Translations under genes and position numbers: made by a program
Shown here: one piece after another, positions 46,035 through 54,855 of the stretch
How the letters are laid out: each line of letters opens with the position of its first letter
Position numbering within the stretch: position 1 is the first letter of the stretch
Origin: Candidatus Kurthia intestinigallinarum
Lineage (GTDB): Bacteria > Bacillota > Bacilli > Bacillales_A > Planococcaceae
DNA length: 54,855 nucleotides
Direction of reading: 5' to 3'
Assembly: GCF_003991225.1 (NCBI RefSeq)
Contig: NZ_JTFC01000011.1
Coordinates: 1 to 54,855, forward strand
The notes under the pieces: model-generated
Seen by the model: the letters and a program-made list of their open reading frames with translations, nothing else
What the model was told of the DNA's origin: nothing
Database searches by the model: none

Positions 46035-46061
46035 TTAGCACTCTTTAGTCTTGAGTGCTAA
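46035..46061 (-). promoter_or_regulatory. CIRCE element (HrcA operator) of groESL
   Basis: The exact consensus TTAGCACTC-N9-GAGTGCTAA, between the promoter and groES. A -10-like TAATAT/TATAAT lies just upstream (near 46075) with TTGCAA about 17 bases further. HrcA repressor should hold the operon off until heat shock. Confidence 0.97.
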
Positions 46062-46184
46062 CACAAGTATTATATTAATGAATTTCAACTGAACTTGCAA
46101 GTATTACGCATAAAAATTTTGAATTTAACATTCTTTCCTCTACAATAAGGAAGAACACTTACTGTAAAGGAAAGGATTCCTATT

Positions 46185-46856
46185 GTGAAAAATAAAAAAA
46201 CAGCTTTCTATATACTGATTACGTATATTATTATGCAGCTAAGCGGCGCTGTTTTACTGCAACCGCTGTATACTTTCTATAAAGGCCAACACCCTACATG
46301 GACGCACGATAAATTGGCACTTCATACGCAGGGCTGGTATATGTTTTTTAGTATGCTTTTAGCACTGATTGTATCGATTCTTTTCATTGCACGCGACAAA
46401 CAATTTTTCGACAACTTTAAAGAAAAAATGCCGCTTCCACAAGCCATTCTTTGGGGAATTATTGGTTTTGTTATGGTGCTCGCTGGCCAAATGATTGGTG
46501 GCATGATTGAGTCATTGCTCGGTATTAGCGGCAGCTCTGAAAATACAACATCCCTTCTCGGTATAACAGATGTTGTGCCAATCGCCATTTTGGCTATCGC
46601 ACTCTTTGGTCCCATTTTAGAGGAGCTCTTATTTCGTCGTGTCATCTTCGGTTCACTTTATCAAGGCACAAGCTTCTGGGTAGCAGCACTGATTAGTTCG
46701 TTATTCTTTGCGCTTATGCATTTTGATTTTGTGCATATTTTACTTTATGCGATTACTGGCTTCGTTATGGCATTTTTATATACCAAAACTGGTCGCATTA
46801 TTACACCGATGATTGCGCATATTTTATTAAATACCTTTGTAACATTTACTCAATAG
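46185..46856 (+). CDS. ydiL: CPBP (CAAX-like) intramembrane protease, YdiL-like
   Basis: This 223-residue membrane protein has six to eight helices and the three motifs of CPBP intramembrane glutamic proteases: FGPILEELLFRRVIFG near residue 145, LFFALMHFD near residue 183 and IAHILLNTF near the end. The EE..R and two histidines form the active site. The start is GTG behind AAAGGAAAGG. A ydiL gene sits beside groESL in B. subtilis, too. Substrate unknown; some relatives process prenylated or toxin peptides. Confidence 0.88.
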   Translation: MKNKKTAFYILITYIIMQLSGAVLLQPLYTFYKGQHPTWTHDKLALHTQGWYMFFSMLLALIVSILFIARDKQFFDNFKEKMPLPQAILWGIIGFVMVLAGQMIGGMIESLLGISGSSENTTSLLGITDVVPIAILAIALFGPILEELLFRRVIFGSLYQGTSFWVAALISSLFFALMHFDFVHILLYAITGFVMAFLYTKTGRIITPMIAHILLNTFVTFTQ

Positions 46857-46860
46857 AAAA

Positions 46861-46993
46861 AGAGGCTGGGACATACGTATAAAAACAACCGTTCCTATGA
46901 GCATAAGAAAAACCGGAATCGCGCGGTGGCGCGGTTCCGGTTTTTCGTTGCGAACGCTAAAAAAGGAACATGACGTGTTTTGTCCCAGCCTCT
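46861..46993 (-). repeat. Dispersed hairpin repeat, copy 3 (inverted)
   Basis: 133 bases with perfect 13-base inverted ends AGAGGCTGGGACA / TGTCCCAGCCTCT. Its interior is reversed relative to the other three copies, reading the AGCGTTCGCAACG part on the minus strand. It fills the gap between the convergent ydiL and tatC genes, 4 and 8 bases from their stops. Confidence 0.96.
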
Positions 46994-47001
46994 TTTTCTG
47001 T

Positions 47002-47787
47002 TTACCCTTTTAACATGCCATCAATCGATTCTTTTTCCATGCCTAGCTCCGTCAACCGCTTACGCTCTGAGCGCAAATATTGACGATACCCAAGTCGCGC
47101 AATCCATATACTAATCTCATATAAAATGCACAGTGGAATCGTAATCATTAAATGTGATACCACTTCTGGTGGTGCAATAATCGCGGCAATGACCAGTAAT
47201 GAGAAATACGCATATTTCCTCACACTCGCCATCCACATCGGTGTTACAAGTCCAATGCGCGCAACAAAGTGCATAATGACTGGTAGCTGGAATACAAAGC
47301 CAAATGGAATGGTAATCTTAAATAAAAACTGAAAATATTCATTGATGCCAATCGTTTGCTCCACATTCATATCCTGTGACCATTCCATCATGAATTTCAT
47401 AATATACGGAAATAAAATCAGATAGGAAAATGCAACGCCAACGACAAACAGTACAATCACATATGGAATATAGCGCAGTGTCGCCTTTTGTTCATGCGCA
47501 TACAACCCCGGACTTACATATGCCCACAACTGATACATAATAACTGGCATCGTCAGCACAAGTGCAATGACAAAATCCGCCTGAAAGAAAATCTTTAGCG
47601 GGTCCGTGACATTAAAGGCATGTAACTGCAAAGACTTTGCATGCTCACTATACTGTAAGTAATGAATAAGTGGCTTCGCAATAAAGAGGCCTATAATCAC
47701 ATTAATGACAAAGAAAACGGTTACTGTAATTAACCGTTTTCGAAGTTCATTTATATGCTGTTCAAGCGTTAGTTCATTATCTTCCAT
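47002..47787 (-). CDS. tatC: Twin-arginine translocase subunit TatC
   Basis: This 261-residue membrane protein has six helices and is the signal-peptide receptor of the Tat export system. Conserved features are LTLEQHINELRKRLI at the N-terminus, FFQADFVIALVLTMPVIMYQLWAYVSPGLY (P-L-F-L type region) near residue 70, and RKYAYFSLLVIAAIIAPPEVVSHLMI near residue 190. It lies 16 bases after tatA in the rex-tatA-tatC arrangement. Confidence 0.96.
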   Translation of the reverse strand: MEDNELTLEQHINELRKRLITVTVFFVINVIIGLFIAKPLIHYLQYSEHAKSLQLHAFNVTDPLKIFFQADFVIALVLTMPVIMYQLWAYVSPGLYAHEQKATLRYIPYVIVLFVVGVAFSYLILFPYIMKFMMEWSQDMNVEQTIGINEYFQFLFKITIPFGFVFQLPVIMHFVARIGLVTPMWMASVRKYAYFSLLVIAAIIAPPEVVSHLMITIPLCILYEISIWIARLGYRQYLRSERKRLTELGMEKESIDGMLKG

Positions 47788-47803
47788 TGCAATAACTCCC
47801 TAA

Positions 47804-47995
47804 CTATTTATGTTCAACTTTATTTTTCTCTTTTGTCTTATCATCATCGTCATCCACTAAACCTTTAGTGGCATTCTTGAATTCACGGAGCGTGGAGCCC
47901 ATCGCTTTTCCAAGCTCAGGCAGCTTCTTCGGACCAAAAATAAGTAGAGCAACGACAGCGATGATTACAATGCTGCCAAAACTAACTCCTCCCAT
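47804..47995 (-). CDS. tatA: Twin-arginine translocase subunit TatA
   Basis: About 63 residues: a short N-terminal membrane helix (GSIVIIAVVALLIFGPKKLPELG, hinge FGPKKLPELGKAMG) followed by an amphipathic helix and an acidic/basic tail (DDDDDKTKEKNKVEHK). It forms the pore of the Tat system. The ATG at 47995 is chosen because GAGGAGGTG is 6 bases upstream and the protein begins MGGVSFGS; an in-frame upstream ATG has no site. Confidence 0.95.
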   Translation of the reverse strand: MGGVSFGSIVIIAVVALLIFGPKKLPELGKAMGSTLREFKNATKGLVDDDDDKTKEKNKVEHK

Positions 47996-48077
47996 TACAG
48001 GCACCTCCTCATTAAGATGCCTATATTGTAACGCAATCATTCTCAATTAGCTATAGCGTTCTCAATAGACTATTGAC

Positions 48078-48713
48078 TCATTTTCCTACATTACGCATAA
48101 AGTAGCTCAGCGTCTGTAATTCAATTGATAAATCGATTGTATGTACACGGAATGTATCCGGTACTTGTAGGCGCACAGGCGTGAAATTAAGAACACCCTT
48201 CACATCCATCGCAACAAGGCGGTCTGTCATCATTTGAGCAGAGCGTGCTGGTACTGTTAAAATCGGTAGCTCAGCATGAAACTCTTCAAATTTTTCTTCC
48301 ATAACATCTGGATGAAAAACGGGTACACCATTGACTAATTTCCCATCAAGTGGATAGTTCGTATCGAAGGCAACAACGATTTTCATATTCTGATTTTTTT
48401 GGAAGTTATATTTCAGTAGCGCATGCCCCAGATTACCAATCCCGATAACAGCGACATTCATGCGCTCATTATCATCTAATACATCTCTAAAGAAAACGAG
48501 TAATTTTTGTACATCGTAGCCATAGCCCTTACGACCAAGTGCGCCGAAATGTGAAAAATCTCGTCGAATCGTAGCAGAATCTATTTGCATCGCCTCACTT
48601 AACTCTTTTGAAGAAATGCGTTCTATTCCTGCTTCCGAAAAATTTTGAATGAAACGATAATAGAGAGGTAATCTTTTCGTCGTGGCCTGCGGAATTTTAT
48701 AATTTTCTTTCAA
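48078..48713 (-). CDS. rex: Redox-sensing transcriptional repressor Rex
   Basis: This 211-residue repressor senses the NADH/NAD+ ratio. The N-terminal winged helix (about 1-80; [40 protein letters not shown]) binds DNA, and the C-terminal Rossmann domain ([14 protein letters not shown] near residue 90) binds NADH. It controls fermentation and anaerobic respiration genes. It precedes tatA-tatC, as in B. subtilis. No canonical Rex site (TTGTGAANNNNNNTTCACAA) was recognised in the nearby leader. Confidence 0.96.
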   Translation of the reverse strand: MKENYKIPQATTKRLPLYYRFIQNFSEAGIERISSKELSEAMQIDSATIRRDFSHFGALGRKGYGYDVQKLLVFFRDVLDDNERMNVAVIGIGNLGHALLKYNFQKNQNMKIVVAFDTNYPLDGKLVNGVPVFHPDVMEEKFEEFHAELPILTVPARSAQMMTDRLVAMDVKGVLNFTPVRLQVPDTFRVHTIDLSIELQTLSYFMRNVGK

Positions 48714-48806
48714 AGCGGTTGTCCCCTCCTGGATTAACTTTAACTTCTTAACATTGCACCACTGCCCACATTTCGATAAACTAAAATGAGAACTGAGGTG
48801 TACTTC

Positions 48807-50750
48807 ATGATTGTATTACAAGTCAATCAATTATATAAATCTTATATTGCAGATGAAATTTTAAGTGGCGTGAAGCTCGAAGTACAGCATCGAGACCGCG
48901 TCGCACTTGTTGGCCGTAATGGTGCCGGCAAATCCACATTATTAAAAATTATCGCGGGGCAACTTTCGTATGACTCCGGCGATATTATTATGCCAAAAGA
49001 TATCCATCTTGGCTATCTCGATCAACATGCGGGTCTTGATTCAGACCTAAGTGTATGGGATGAAATGATGACGATATTCGAGCCCCTAAAAGCGCTTGAA
49101 ACAACGATGCGCTCACTCGAACAGCGTATGGCAGACCCAGACATTTATAACGATGCTGAACAATATGCCAAAATTATGGCTGATTATGATCAGCTTCAAC
49201 ATGACTTCAAAGCACGTGGCGGCTATCAATACGAAGCCGATACACGTGGGGTTCTTCATGGGATGCAGTTCCCTCGAGAAATGTTTGACCAGCCAATTAA
49301 TTCATTATCCGGCGGTCAGCGTACACGACTTGCCCTAGCGAAGCTACTACTTAGCAAGCCTGAGCTCCTTATTCTCGATGAACCGACCAACCACTTAGAC
49401 ATTGAAACACTAAGCTGGCTAGAGAATTATTTGAAGAACTACGATGGAGCCATCCTTATCGTATCACATGACCGTTACTTCTTGGACCAAGTTGTGTCGA
49501 TTGTCTATGAAGTTTCTCGTCATCATGTCTCAAAATTCTCTGGGAACTATTCGGACTATCTAGACCAAAAAGCGAAAAACTATGAATTAGACGTTAAACG
49601 CTATGAAAAAGAACAATCGGAGAAGGCGAAACTTGAGCAATTTGTTGAAAAAAATATTGCTCGTGCATCCTCTACAAAAATGGCGCAAAGCCGTCGTAAA
49701 ATGTTAGAGCGACGTGAATGGATGGATTCTCCGCTTGGCGATGAAAAGTCAGCCACGCTGACATTTGAAATCGAGCGTCAAAGTGGCAATGATGTATTAT
49801 CGGTGGACAACCTCGCAATTGGCTATGATGACAAATTAATTTCAGAGAATATTCAGCTACGTGAATACCGCGAAGACCGTATTGCTCTTGTCGGCCCAAA
49901 TGGTGTCGGTAAATCTACACTATTGAAAACGATTGTAGGCGACCAACCAAAGCTTGCTGGTGAAGTACGCTTTGGTACGAATGTTCAAATTGGCTACTAC
50001 GACCAAGAGCTTGCAAAATTAACGAGCAATCGTACGGTCATTAAAGAAATTTGGGATGAATGGCCATTAATGAACGAAAAAGATGTGCGTTCTGTACTCG
50101 GCCGTTTCCTATTTTCAGGCGACGACGTTGAAAAAATTGTGAGTGACTTGTCTGGTGGCGAAAAAGCGCGTCTAGCACTTGCCAAATTGATGCTTGAGAA
50201 AAATAACTTCCTCGTACTCGATGAGCCAACCAACCACTTAGACTTAGATAGTAAAGAAGTGCTTGAAAATGCGTTGATCGATTACCAAGGCACACTGCTT
50301 TTCGTGTCACATGACCGTTACTTTATTAATCGTATCGCCACAAAAGTTGTTGAACTCTCACATGATGGGACATTCGAATATTTAGGTGACTATGATTATT
50401 ATGTTGAGAAAAAACTGGAGCTCGAAGAAATTGCGCTTGAAAAAGCAGCTGAAGAGCAGGCAAAACACCCTACGCCAGTAAAAGAGAAAAAAGTGACAAA
50501 CACATCAATTGATAAAGAAGCCAAGAAAAAAGAACGCAGCCTTCGTCGTAAAATCGAGACGTTAGAAGCTGATATGGCAACGTTTGATGCACAGATTGTT
50601 GAATATGAGCAGCAGCTTTGTGACCCAGATGTCTATTCAGATCATGAAAAAACACTGACCATTCAATCGGCATTAGATGATGCCAAAGAACAAAAGGATA
50701 CGCTTGAAATGGAATGGCTTGAATTAAACGAAGAGCTTGAAGCACTTTAA
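48807..50750 (+). CDS. ydiF: ABC-F family ATPase (YdiF)
   Basis: About 647 residues with two ABC modules and no membrane part. Walker A motifs are [10 protein letters not shown] near residue 36 and [10 protein letters not shown] near residue 360; signatures [16 protein letters not shown] and [16 protein letters not shown]; both are followed by [10 protein letters not shown]-type Walker B. An inter-module linker of charged helices and a C-terminal coiled coil (about 550-645) complete the ABC-F plan. ABC-F proteins act on ribosomes, aiding stalled translation or antibiotic resistance. The ATG at 48807 has GAGGTG 6 bases upstream; the ATG at 48786 has none. Confidence 0.93.
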   Translation: MIVLQVNQLYKSYIADEILSGVKLEVQHRDRVALVGRNGAGKSTLLKIIAGQLSYDSGDIIMPKDIHLGYLDQHAGLDSDLSVWDEMMTIFEPLKALETTMRSLEQRMADPDIYNDAEQYAKIMADYDQLQHDFKARGGYQYEADTRGVLHGMQFPREMFDQPINSLSGGQRTRLALAKLLLSKPELLILDEPTNHLDIETLSWLENYLKNYDGAILIVSHDRYFLDQVVSIVYEVSRHHVSKFSGNYSDYLDQKAKNYELDVKRYEKEQSEKAKLEQFVEKNIARASSTKMAQSRRKMLERREWMDSPLGDEKSATLTFEIERQSGNDVLSVDNLAIGYDDKLISENIQLREYREDRIALVGPNGVGKSTLLKTIVGDQPKLAGEVRFGTNVQIGYYDQELAKLTSNRTVIKEIWDEWPLMNEKDVRSVLGRFLFSGDDVEKIVSDLSGGEKARLALAKLMLEKNNFLVLDEPTNHLDLDSKEVLENALIDYQGTLLFVSHDRYFINRIATKVVELSHDGTFEYLGDYDYYVEKKLELEEIALEKAAEEQAKHPTPVKEKKVTNTSIDKEAKKKERSLRRKIETLEADMATFDAQIVEYEQQLCDPDVYSDHEKTLTIQSALDDAKEQKDTLEMEWLELNEELEAL

Positions 50751-50760
50751 TCCTTTAAAG

Positions 50761-50893
50761 AGAGGCTTGGACAAAACACGTCATTTTCCTTTTTTAGCGT
50801 TCGCAACGAAAAACCGGAACCGCGCTACAGCACGATTCCGGTTTTTCTTATGCTCATATAAACGGTTGTTTTTATACGTATGTCCCAGCCTCT
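50761..50893 (+). repeat. Dispersed hairpin repeat, copy 4
   Basis: 133 bases with ends AGAGGCTTGGACA / TGTCCCAGCCTCT and the same interior as copy 2, including CCGGAACCGCGCTACAGCAC of the core hairpin. It begins 11 bases after the ydiF stop and should terminate ydiF. Confidence 0.96.
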
Positions 50894-50951
50894 TCTTTTT
50901 TACGGCAACCTCCTGATATAAATTTCGCTCTTATAAAAAAGGAGGCGTCCT

Positions 50952-51209
50952 ATGAATAAAAATTGGTTAATGTCGTTGTTAGTCATTGTATTCATTTATC
51001 AACTTGGCTTTTTTGCGGTTCATTTACCATCATTTTTACACTATTTGTATTGGGGTTCTGCAAGTATTTTGGGTCTTGTCATAGGGTTCTACAGTTTAAA
51101 GAATTTCTACAAAAAGCTACCGGTTGCTGTACTCGGGAAATTAACATTTTTAATAGGTGGCTTCACATCTTCCCTTCTTCTCTTAGAATTGGCTACGTTA
51201 AATATGTAA
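50952..51209 (+). CDS. Small membrane protein of unknown function
   Basis: This 85-residue protein has three predicted membrane helices (MSLLVIVFIYQLGFFAV, YWGSASILGLVIGFYSL, FLIGGFTSSLLLLELA) joined by short basic loops. AAAAGGAGG lies 8 bases before the ATG and a clean hairpin terminator follows, so it is very likely a real gene. I do not recognise a family. It sits where moaC or other genes are found in B. subtilis, between ydiF and tsaD, next to the DnaA-box cluster. Confidence 0.8.
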   Translation: MNKNWLMSLLVIVFIYQLGFFAVHLPSFLHYLYWGSASILGLVIGFYSLKNFYKKLPVAVLGKLTFLIGGFTSSLLLLELATLNM

Positions 51210-51236
51210 GATGCAGGAAAATCCTGCATCTTTTTT
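51210..51236 (+). terminator. Intrinsic terminator of the small membrane gene
   Basis: GATGCAGGA AAA TCCTGCATC followed by T6. Confidence 0.9.
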
Positions 51237-51238
51237 AG

Positions 51239-51387
51239 TTATCCACAGGCTAGTTGATTCCAATTTTTCATTATACATATTTATGCAATTTATCCAAATC
51301 GCGTTATGCCGCGATTTATGGCATTAAAAAACAGCCCAACAAGTAAATTGTCAGACTGTTTCAAAAAGTTATCCACATGTGCATAAC
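51239..51387. promoter_or_regulatory. DnaA-box cluster downstream of tsaD
   Basis: Two perfect DnaA boxes TTATCCACA lie at 51239-51247 and 51369-51377, and TTATGCACA lies on the opposite strand at 51379-51387, one base from the second. Weaker one-mismatch boxes TTATACATA (51271) and TTATCCAAA (51290) lie between. In B. subtilis a DnaA-box cluster is reported beside gcp (tsaD), so this one is likely conserved. It may titrate DnaA or regulate neighbouring genes. The function is inference. Confidence 0.65.
51329..51362 (-). terminator. Intrinsic terminator of the t6A operon
   Basis: AAACAG..TGACAA and TTGT..GCTGTTT form an imperfect hairpin ending in TTTTTT on the minus strand, about 40 bases after the tsaD stop and inside the DnaA-box cluster. 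Confidence 0.72.
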
Positions 51388-51401
51388 TTTATTTTCCTTT
51401 T

Positions 51402-52424
51402 TTAATCATTCCAAGAACGTAATTCCATGCCTGGACGACCATTTAAATCCCAACCGCTACGTTTGCCGGCTTTAAACATTTCTGTTCCTGCTGCGGCAAT
51501 CATTGCGGCATTATCTGTACATAATTTAAGTGGTGGTACGAAGAACGGAATGCCCTCTTCATTGAAGATTTTCTCAAGTTCCGTACGTAAGCCTTTATTG
51601 GCTGATACGCCACCTGCTGCGATGACTTGCTTCACATTAAATTCACGTGCCGCACGCAATGTTTTCGTTGATAGCACTTCTACAACACTATCTTGGAAAC
51701 CTTTTGCGATATGGTATGGATTAATATCGCCACCGCGTTGTTTTGCGTTGTGTTGATAGTTAATAACGGCTGATTTTAAGCCACTAAAGCTGAAATCATA
51801 CGAATTAGGCTCCAACCATACACGTGGAAACTCGATGGCTTCGTCACTTTCATGTGCCATTTGGTCAATACGTGGACCACCAGGATACGGGATGTCTAGC
51901 ACGCGCGCTACTTTATCGTATGCTTCACCTGCTGCATCATCACGTGTTTCACCAATTACTTCAAATGAGCCATGCTCTTTCATTAAAACAAGTTCTGTAT
52001 GCCCACCTGATACGACTAATGCAAGTAATGGAAACTCCATTGGTTGCATTAAGTTATTCGCATAAATATGCCCTGCAATATGATGTGTGCCGACAATCGG
52101 TAAATTATGTGCAAAAGCAAAAGCCTTCGCAGCATTAATACCGATTAAGAGCGCACCAACAAGCCCAGGACCTTCTGTAATACAAACTGCATCTAAATCC
52201 TTAGGCTCCATATTCGCTTGCTTTAACGCTTCCTCAAGAACGATTGTGACATTCTCTACATGATGACGTGATGCAATTTCTGGCACAACGCCGCCAAAAC
52301 GTTTATGACTTTCAATTTGTGATGCCACGACATTTGAAATGATTTCAGTCCCATTTTTCACGATAGACGCGGCCGTTTCATCACAGCTACTTTCAATACC
52401 TAATATATAAAGATCTTTTTCCAT
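51402..52424 (-). CDS. tsaD: tRNA N6-threonylcarbamoyladenosine transferase TsaD
   Basis: About 340 residues, catalysing transfer of threonylcarbamoyl to A37 of ANN-decoding tRNAs. It has the ASKHA-fold start [18 protein letters not shown], the metal histidines in [13 protein letters not shown] near residue 110, and ASGL-type ATP loops ([26 protein letters not shown]). The ATG at 52424 overlaps the rimI stop (TAATG); the upstream in-frame start lies within rimI and is less likely. It is the last gene of tsaE-tsaB-rimI-tsaD, the normal Bacillus order. Confidence 0.97.
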   Translation of the reverse strand: MEKDLYILGIESSCDETAASIVKNGTEIISNVVASQIESHKRFGGVVPEIASRHHVENVTIVLEEALKQANMEPKDLDAVCITEGPGLVGALLIGINAAKAFAFAHNLPIVGTHHIAGHIYANNLMQPMEFPLLALVVSGGHTELVLMKEHGSFEVIGETRDDAAGEAYDKVARVLDIPYPGGPRIDQMAHESDEAIEFPRVWLEPNSYDFSFSGLKSAVINYQHNAKQRGGDINPYHIAKGFQDSVVEVLSTKTLRAAREFNVKQVIAAGGVSANKGLRTELEKIFNEEGIPFFVPPLKLCTDNAAMIAAAGTEMFKAGKRSGWDLNGRPGMELRSWND

Positions 52425-52864
52425 TATAAATTCACCCACATGACAAGAGCATCCTCTTGATTATCTGTATAGTATCCTTTACGAATACCACCTGCCTGGA
52501 ATCCTAGTTTGCGATAAAGATTTTGTGCTACGTCATTTGTTACGCGCACCTCAAGGCTCATAACCACGCAGCCCTGCTCTTTTGCGATGCGCATGGCTTC
52601 GCGCATCAATTGCTCCCCAATTCCTTTGCCGCGACCTGCTGGCATAACGGCAACATTTGTAATCTGACTTTCATCAAGTACAATCCACATACCGCAAAAA
52701 CCGATAATTTCATCGTCTTCAAGTGCGACTACATAGGTTGCTTGTGTATTTTTCGTCATTTCCATTTCAAATGACTCTAATGTCCATGGCGCTGGGAATA
52801 CAGCTTCTTCAATATGGTGAACAGCGGCTGCATCCGCAAGCGTCATTAAACGATAGGTTACCAC
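52424..52864 (-). CDS. rimI: Ribosomal protein S18 alanine N-acetyltransferase RimI
   Basis: This 146-residue GNAT-fold enzyme acetylates the N-terminal alanine of ribosomal protein S18. The acetyl-CoA loop is [18 protein letters not shown] near residue 70, and the C-terminal [37 protein letters not shown] segment is typical. The start is GTG, with AGGTG upstream. It is coupled to tsaD and follows tsaB by about 10 bases. Confidence 0.93.
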   Translation of the reverse strand: MVTYRLMTLADAAAVHHIEEAVFPAPWTLESFEMEMTKNTQATYVVALEDDEIIGFCGMWIVLDESQITNVAVMPAGRGKGIGEQLMREAMRIAKEQGCVVMSLEVRVTNDVAQNLYRKLGFQAGGIRKGYYTDNQEDALVMWVNL

Positions 52865-52874
52865 ATTTGTTCAC

Positions 52875-53576
52875 CTACTTATTTTTTTGTTCTTTAATCC
52901 AATTCGCCTCAGCTTCTGCTAAACGGCGATATTGTGGCACAAAATTATGCACCGCATCCCCTGTTAATTGAGGCATTTTTTCTGCTAAATAAATTAGTTG
53001 TGCAGCATCTGGTAAATCAATTGTATAAGGCGCACGAACTGCACGCTCGCCTAATGTTTCGACAATTACATCCCAGAAAGTATCCACATCATGCCCTACG
53101 AATAATACAGGTGCATTCAGTGAATCTAATTTTTCTATTAAGTCTGCGATGCTATAGTGATGGTCCTCAACAACATTTTCAAAGCCATTTGCTGCATCAA
53201 AAGCACCCGCGTATACATTTTGACGGCGTGCATCAATTAACGTACAAACAATGCCATTATACATTGCCGCATTTGCTGCTAGCATTTTTAAGCTTGAAAC
53301 GCCTACTAAAGGCTTGTTCAGTGTCCATGCTAATGTTTTCGCAATCGTTACGCCAATACGAATACCTGTGTATGAGCCAGGCCCTTCGCTGACTGCCACC
53401 GCATCAATATCCTGCGCTGTTAACTTCACACGTGTTAATAAGCGCTCAATCGCAAGCATCGCACCACCTGAGTGATTTAACTTAATATTTGTTACTTCGT
53501 TTGCGAGCACTTGACCGTCTTTCACTAACGCTACGGCAAGCGGTGTATTTGCTGTATCAATACCTAACCAAATCAT
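52875..53576 (-). CDS. tsaB: tRNA threonylcarbamoyladenosine biosynthesis protein TsaB
   Basis: This 233-residue protein is an ASKHA-fold partner of TsaD (IWLGIDTANTPLAVALV, AVSEGPGSYTGIRIGVTIAKTLAW, NGIVCTLIDARRQNVYAGAF). It forms the TsaBDE complex that makes t6A. GAGGAG precedes its ATG, which overlaps the tsaE stop. Confidence 0.96.
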   Translation of the reverse strand: MIWLGIDTANTPLAVALVKDGQVLANEVTNIKLNHSGGAMLAIERLLTRVKLTAQDIDAVAVSEGPGSYTGIRIGVTIAKTLAWTLNKPLVGVSSLKMLAANAAMYNGIVCTLIDARRQNVYAGAFDAANGFENVVEDHHYSIADLIEKLDSLNAPVLFVGHDVDTFWDVIVETLGERAVRAPYTIDLPDAAQLIYLAEKMPQLTGDAVHNFVPQYRRLAEAEANWIKEQKNK

Positions 53577-54025
53577 TTCATTAACTCCTCACACAACTGC
53601 TCATAACGTGTTCCAGTTGGGTTTAGTAAAAATCGTCTTGCGTCTGCATCAACACGTTCAATACGAATCGCAAGTCGTTCTGCCGGTAGGTCTGGTTCAA
53701 TTAAATGCGCCCATTCTACAACCGACACTGCATCGCCGAAAAAGATTTCATCCCAGCCAAGATCCTCATCACTATCAGCTAGACGATAAACATCTAAATG
53801 ATTGAGTGGAAGGCGTCCTTCATATTGTTTCATAATCGTAAATGTCGGGCTATTAACGATACGTTTTACTCCTAAACCTTTAGCAAGTGCTTGTGTAAAC
53901 GTTGTTTTTCCTGCACCTAAGTCGCCTTCTAGTGTAATCGTATCTTGTGGTTGTAATAAATCAGCGAGCTTCATGGCAAGAGCTTGTGTCTCTTCTAAAG
54001 ATTGTACAGTCCATTCAATCGTCAT
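53573..54025 (-). CDS. tsaE: tRNA threonylcarbamoyladenosine biosynthesis ATPase TsaE
   Basis: About 150 residues: a P-loop ATPase with Walker A LEGDLGAGKTTFTQALAKGLG near residue 35 and VNSPTFTIMKQYEGRLPLNHLDVYRL (switch-like region). It activates the TsaBD complex. The ATG at 54025 (MTIEWTVQS) is chosen because GGAGAGGA lies about 8 bases upstream; upstream in-frame codons are less likely. First gene of the t6A operon. Confidence 0.94.
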   Translation of the reverse strand: MTIEWTVQSLEETQALAMKLADLLQPQDTITLEGDLGAGKTTFTQALAKGLGVKRIVNSPTFTIMKQYEGRLPLNHLDVYRLADSDEDLGWDEIFFGDAVSVVEWAHLIEPDLPAERLAIRIERVDADARRFLLNPTGTRYEQLCEELMK

Positions 54026-54109
54026 GTTTCTCGTCCTCTCCAAAAATGCATATCTATAGTGTAACGAATTCAAGTTAATTGTTCAAAGTGTATGAATTCA
54101 ATTTCTAGG

Positions 54110-54142
54110 CAAAAAAAATAACACAGCGCCATTGCTGTGTTT
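54110..54142 (-). terminator. Intrinsic terminator of tRNA-Asp
   Basis: AACACAGC pairs with GCTGTGTT, followed by an A/T run ending in eight T on the minus strand, 15 bases after the tRNA. Confidence 0.88.
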
Positions 54143-54156
54143 ACATAAATAAAAAA

Positions 54157-54233
54157 TGGCGGTCCGGACGGGACTCGAACCCGCGACCTCCTGCGTGACA
54201 GGCAGGCATTCTAACCAGCTGAACTACCGGACC
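54157..54233 (-). tRNA. tRNA-Asp (GTC anticodon)
   Basis: This 77-base tRNA has acceptor arms GGTCCGG/CCGGACC, a D-arm (GTTCAGCTGGTTAGAAT), anticodon loop CCTGTCACG with GTC, T-arm GCGGGTTCGAGTCCCGT and an encoded CCA end. It lies just downstream of a 5S gene on the minus strand but has its own promoter. Confidence 0.98.
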
Positions 54234-54253
54234 AAAGATTATTTACAAAAAAT

Positions 54254-54282
54254 ATTATAGCAAGGTGCTTAATATATAGCAA
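54254..54282 (-). promoter_or_regulatory. Promoter of tRNA-Asp
   Basis: TTGCTA (54282-54277) and TATAAT (54259-54254) are 17 bases apart on the minus strand, about 20 bases before the tRNA. Confidence 0.68.
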
Positions 54283-54352
54283 TACTTTTATAAATTTTTT
54301 TATAGGTATAATAAACTTTATTTATTACTGCGGTATTGATTCGTATAAAAAC

Positions 54353-54379
54353 AAAAAAGACGAACATACTGTCCGTCTC
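54353..54379 (-). terminator. Intrinsic terminator after 5S rRNA
   Basis: AGACGGACA GTA TGTTCGTCT (one wobble) followed by six T on the minus strand, placed between the 5S gene and tRNA-Asp. Confidence 0.82.
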
Positions 54380-54384
54380 TGTGT

Positions 54385-54501
<117 letters not shown>

Positions 54502-54626
54502 TATTTAATTACCTTTTCTCAAGAACATTAATTATTTTAACATCATATTGAGTGAAAGTCAATTACTTTTTTAGAAAAATAATTATTCTTTCAAAACTGG
54601 ATAAACATGGACATGAAAGTATATTT

Positions 54627-54855
54627 GGTTAAGTCCTCGACCTATTAGTATTCGTCAACTCCGTACATCGCTGCACTTCCATCTCGAACCTATCTACCTG
54701 ATCGTCTTTCAGGGGTCTTACTTACTTGCGTAATGGGAAATCTCATCTTGAGGGGGGCTTCATGCTTAGATGCTTTCAGCACTTATCCCGTCCACACATA
54801 GCTACCCAGCGATGCCTTTGGCAAGACAACTGGTACACCAGCGGTGTGTCCATCC
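54627..54855 (-). rRNA. 23S ribosomal RNA, 3' end (partial)
   Basis: On the minus strand this ends with GACGAATACTAATAGGTCGA then GGACTTAACC, the standard 23S 3' terminus. The gene runs off the right edge of the window; the 23S-5S spacer (54502-54626) holds no tRNA. Confidence 0.97.

Overview
This window looks like a chromosomal segment of a low-GC, Gram-positive member of the Bacillales, most likely the Planococcaceae (Solibacillus or Lysinibacillus type). The call rests on strong AGGAGG-type ribosome sites, CIRCE control of groESL, guanine and SAM riboswitches, and gene order close to Bacillus subtilis (tsaE-tsaB-rimI-tsaD / ydiF / rex-tatA-tatC / ydiL / groES-groEL ... yeaC-yeaD-yebA-guaA ... 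pbuG). The genus is inference; no species can be named from sequence alone.

The window lies between two ribosomal RNA operons, both on the minus strand. The right edge holds the 3' end of a 23S gene, a 5S gene and tRNA-Asp. The left edge holds the 5' end of a 16S gene preceded by three tandem promoters. Most genes are on the minus strand, consistent with replication running from right to left.

Layout, left to right. 0.7-5 kb: guanine-riboswitch-controlled purine permease, a pentapeptide-repeat protein, an alpha/beta hydrolase and a secreted LysM wall protein. 5.2-8.7 kb: a PLP decarboxylase, then a compact cassette on the minus strand: promoter, a 46-residue small protein, a terminator-like hairpin, a radical SAM/SPASM peptide maturase and a 28-residue peptide with a very strong ribosome site. 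This looks like an unassigned RiPP-type system and is the best candidate for something new. 8.7-17.6 kb: a YheO regulator/trans-sulfuration enzyme/class-I amidotransferase operon, riboswitch-controlled guaA, and the MoxR-DUF58-transglutaminase trio. 17.7-21.5 kb: a nosL-nosD-nosL-nosY-nosF copper-maturation cluster without nosZ. 21.7-27 kb: NAD salvage (pncB-nadE), the adaptive response pair (adaA-adaB) and a FetAB-type exporter. 27.3-29.1 kb: a desaturase with its regulator DesR but no DesK beside it. 29.2-34.7 kb: a SAM-riboswitch methionine operon. 34.8-43.2 kb: sortase, haem synthesis oxidase, CPA1 antiporter, OatA-like acyltransferase, amidase and lipid kinase. 43.5-44 kb: a frameshifted pseudogene. 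44-54 kb: groESL, Tat, Rex, ABC-F and the t6A genes, with a DnaA-box cluster upstream of ydiF and downstream of tsaD.

A 131-138 bp element with inverted-repeat ends (AGAGGCTGGGACA / TGTCCCAGCCTCT) and a GC-rich internal hairpin occurs four times between genes, apparently serving as transcription terminators. Its core hairpin also recurs as simple terminators elsewhere in the window.
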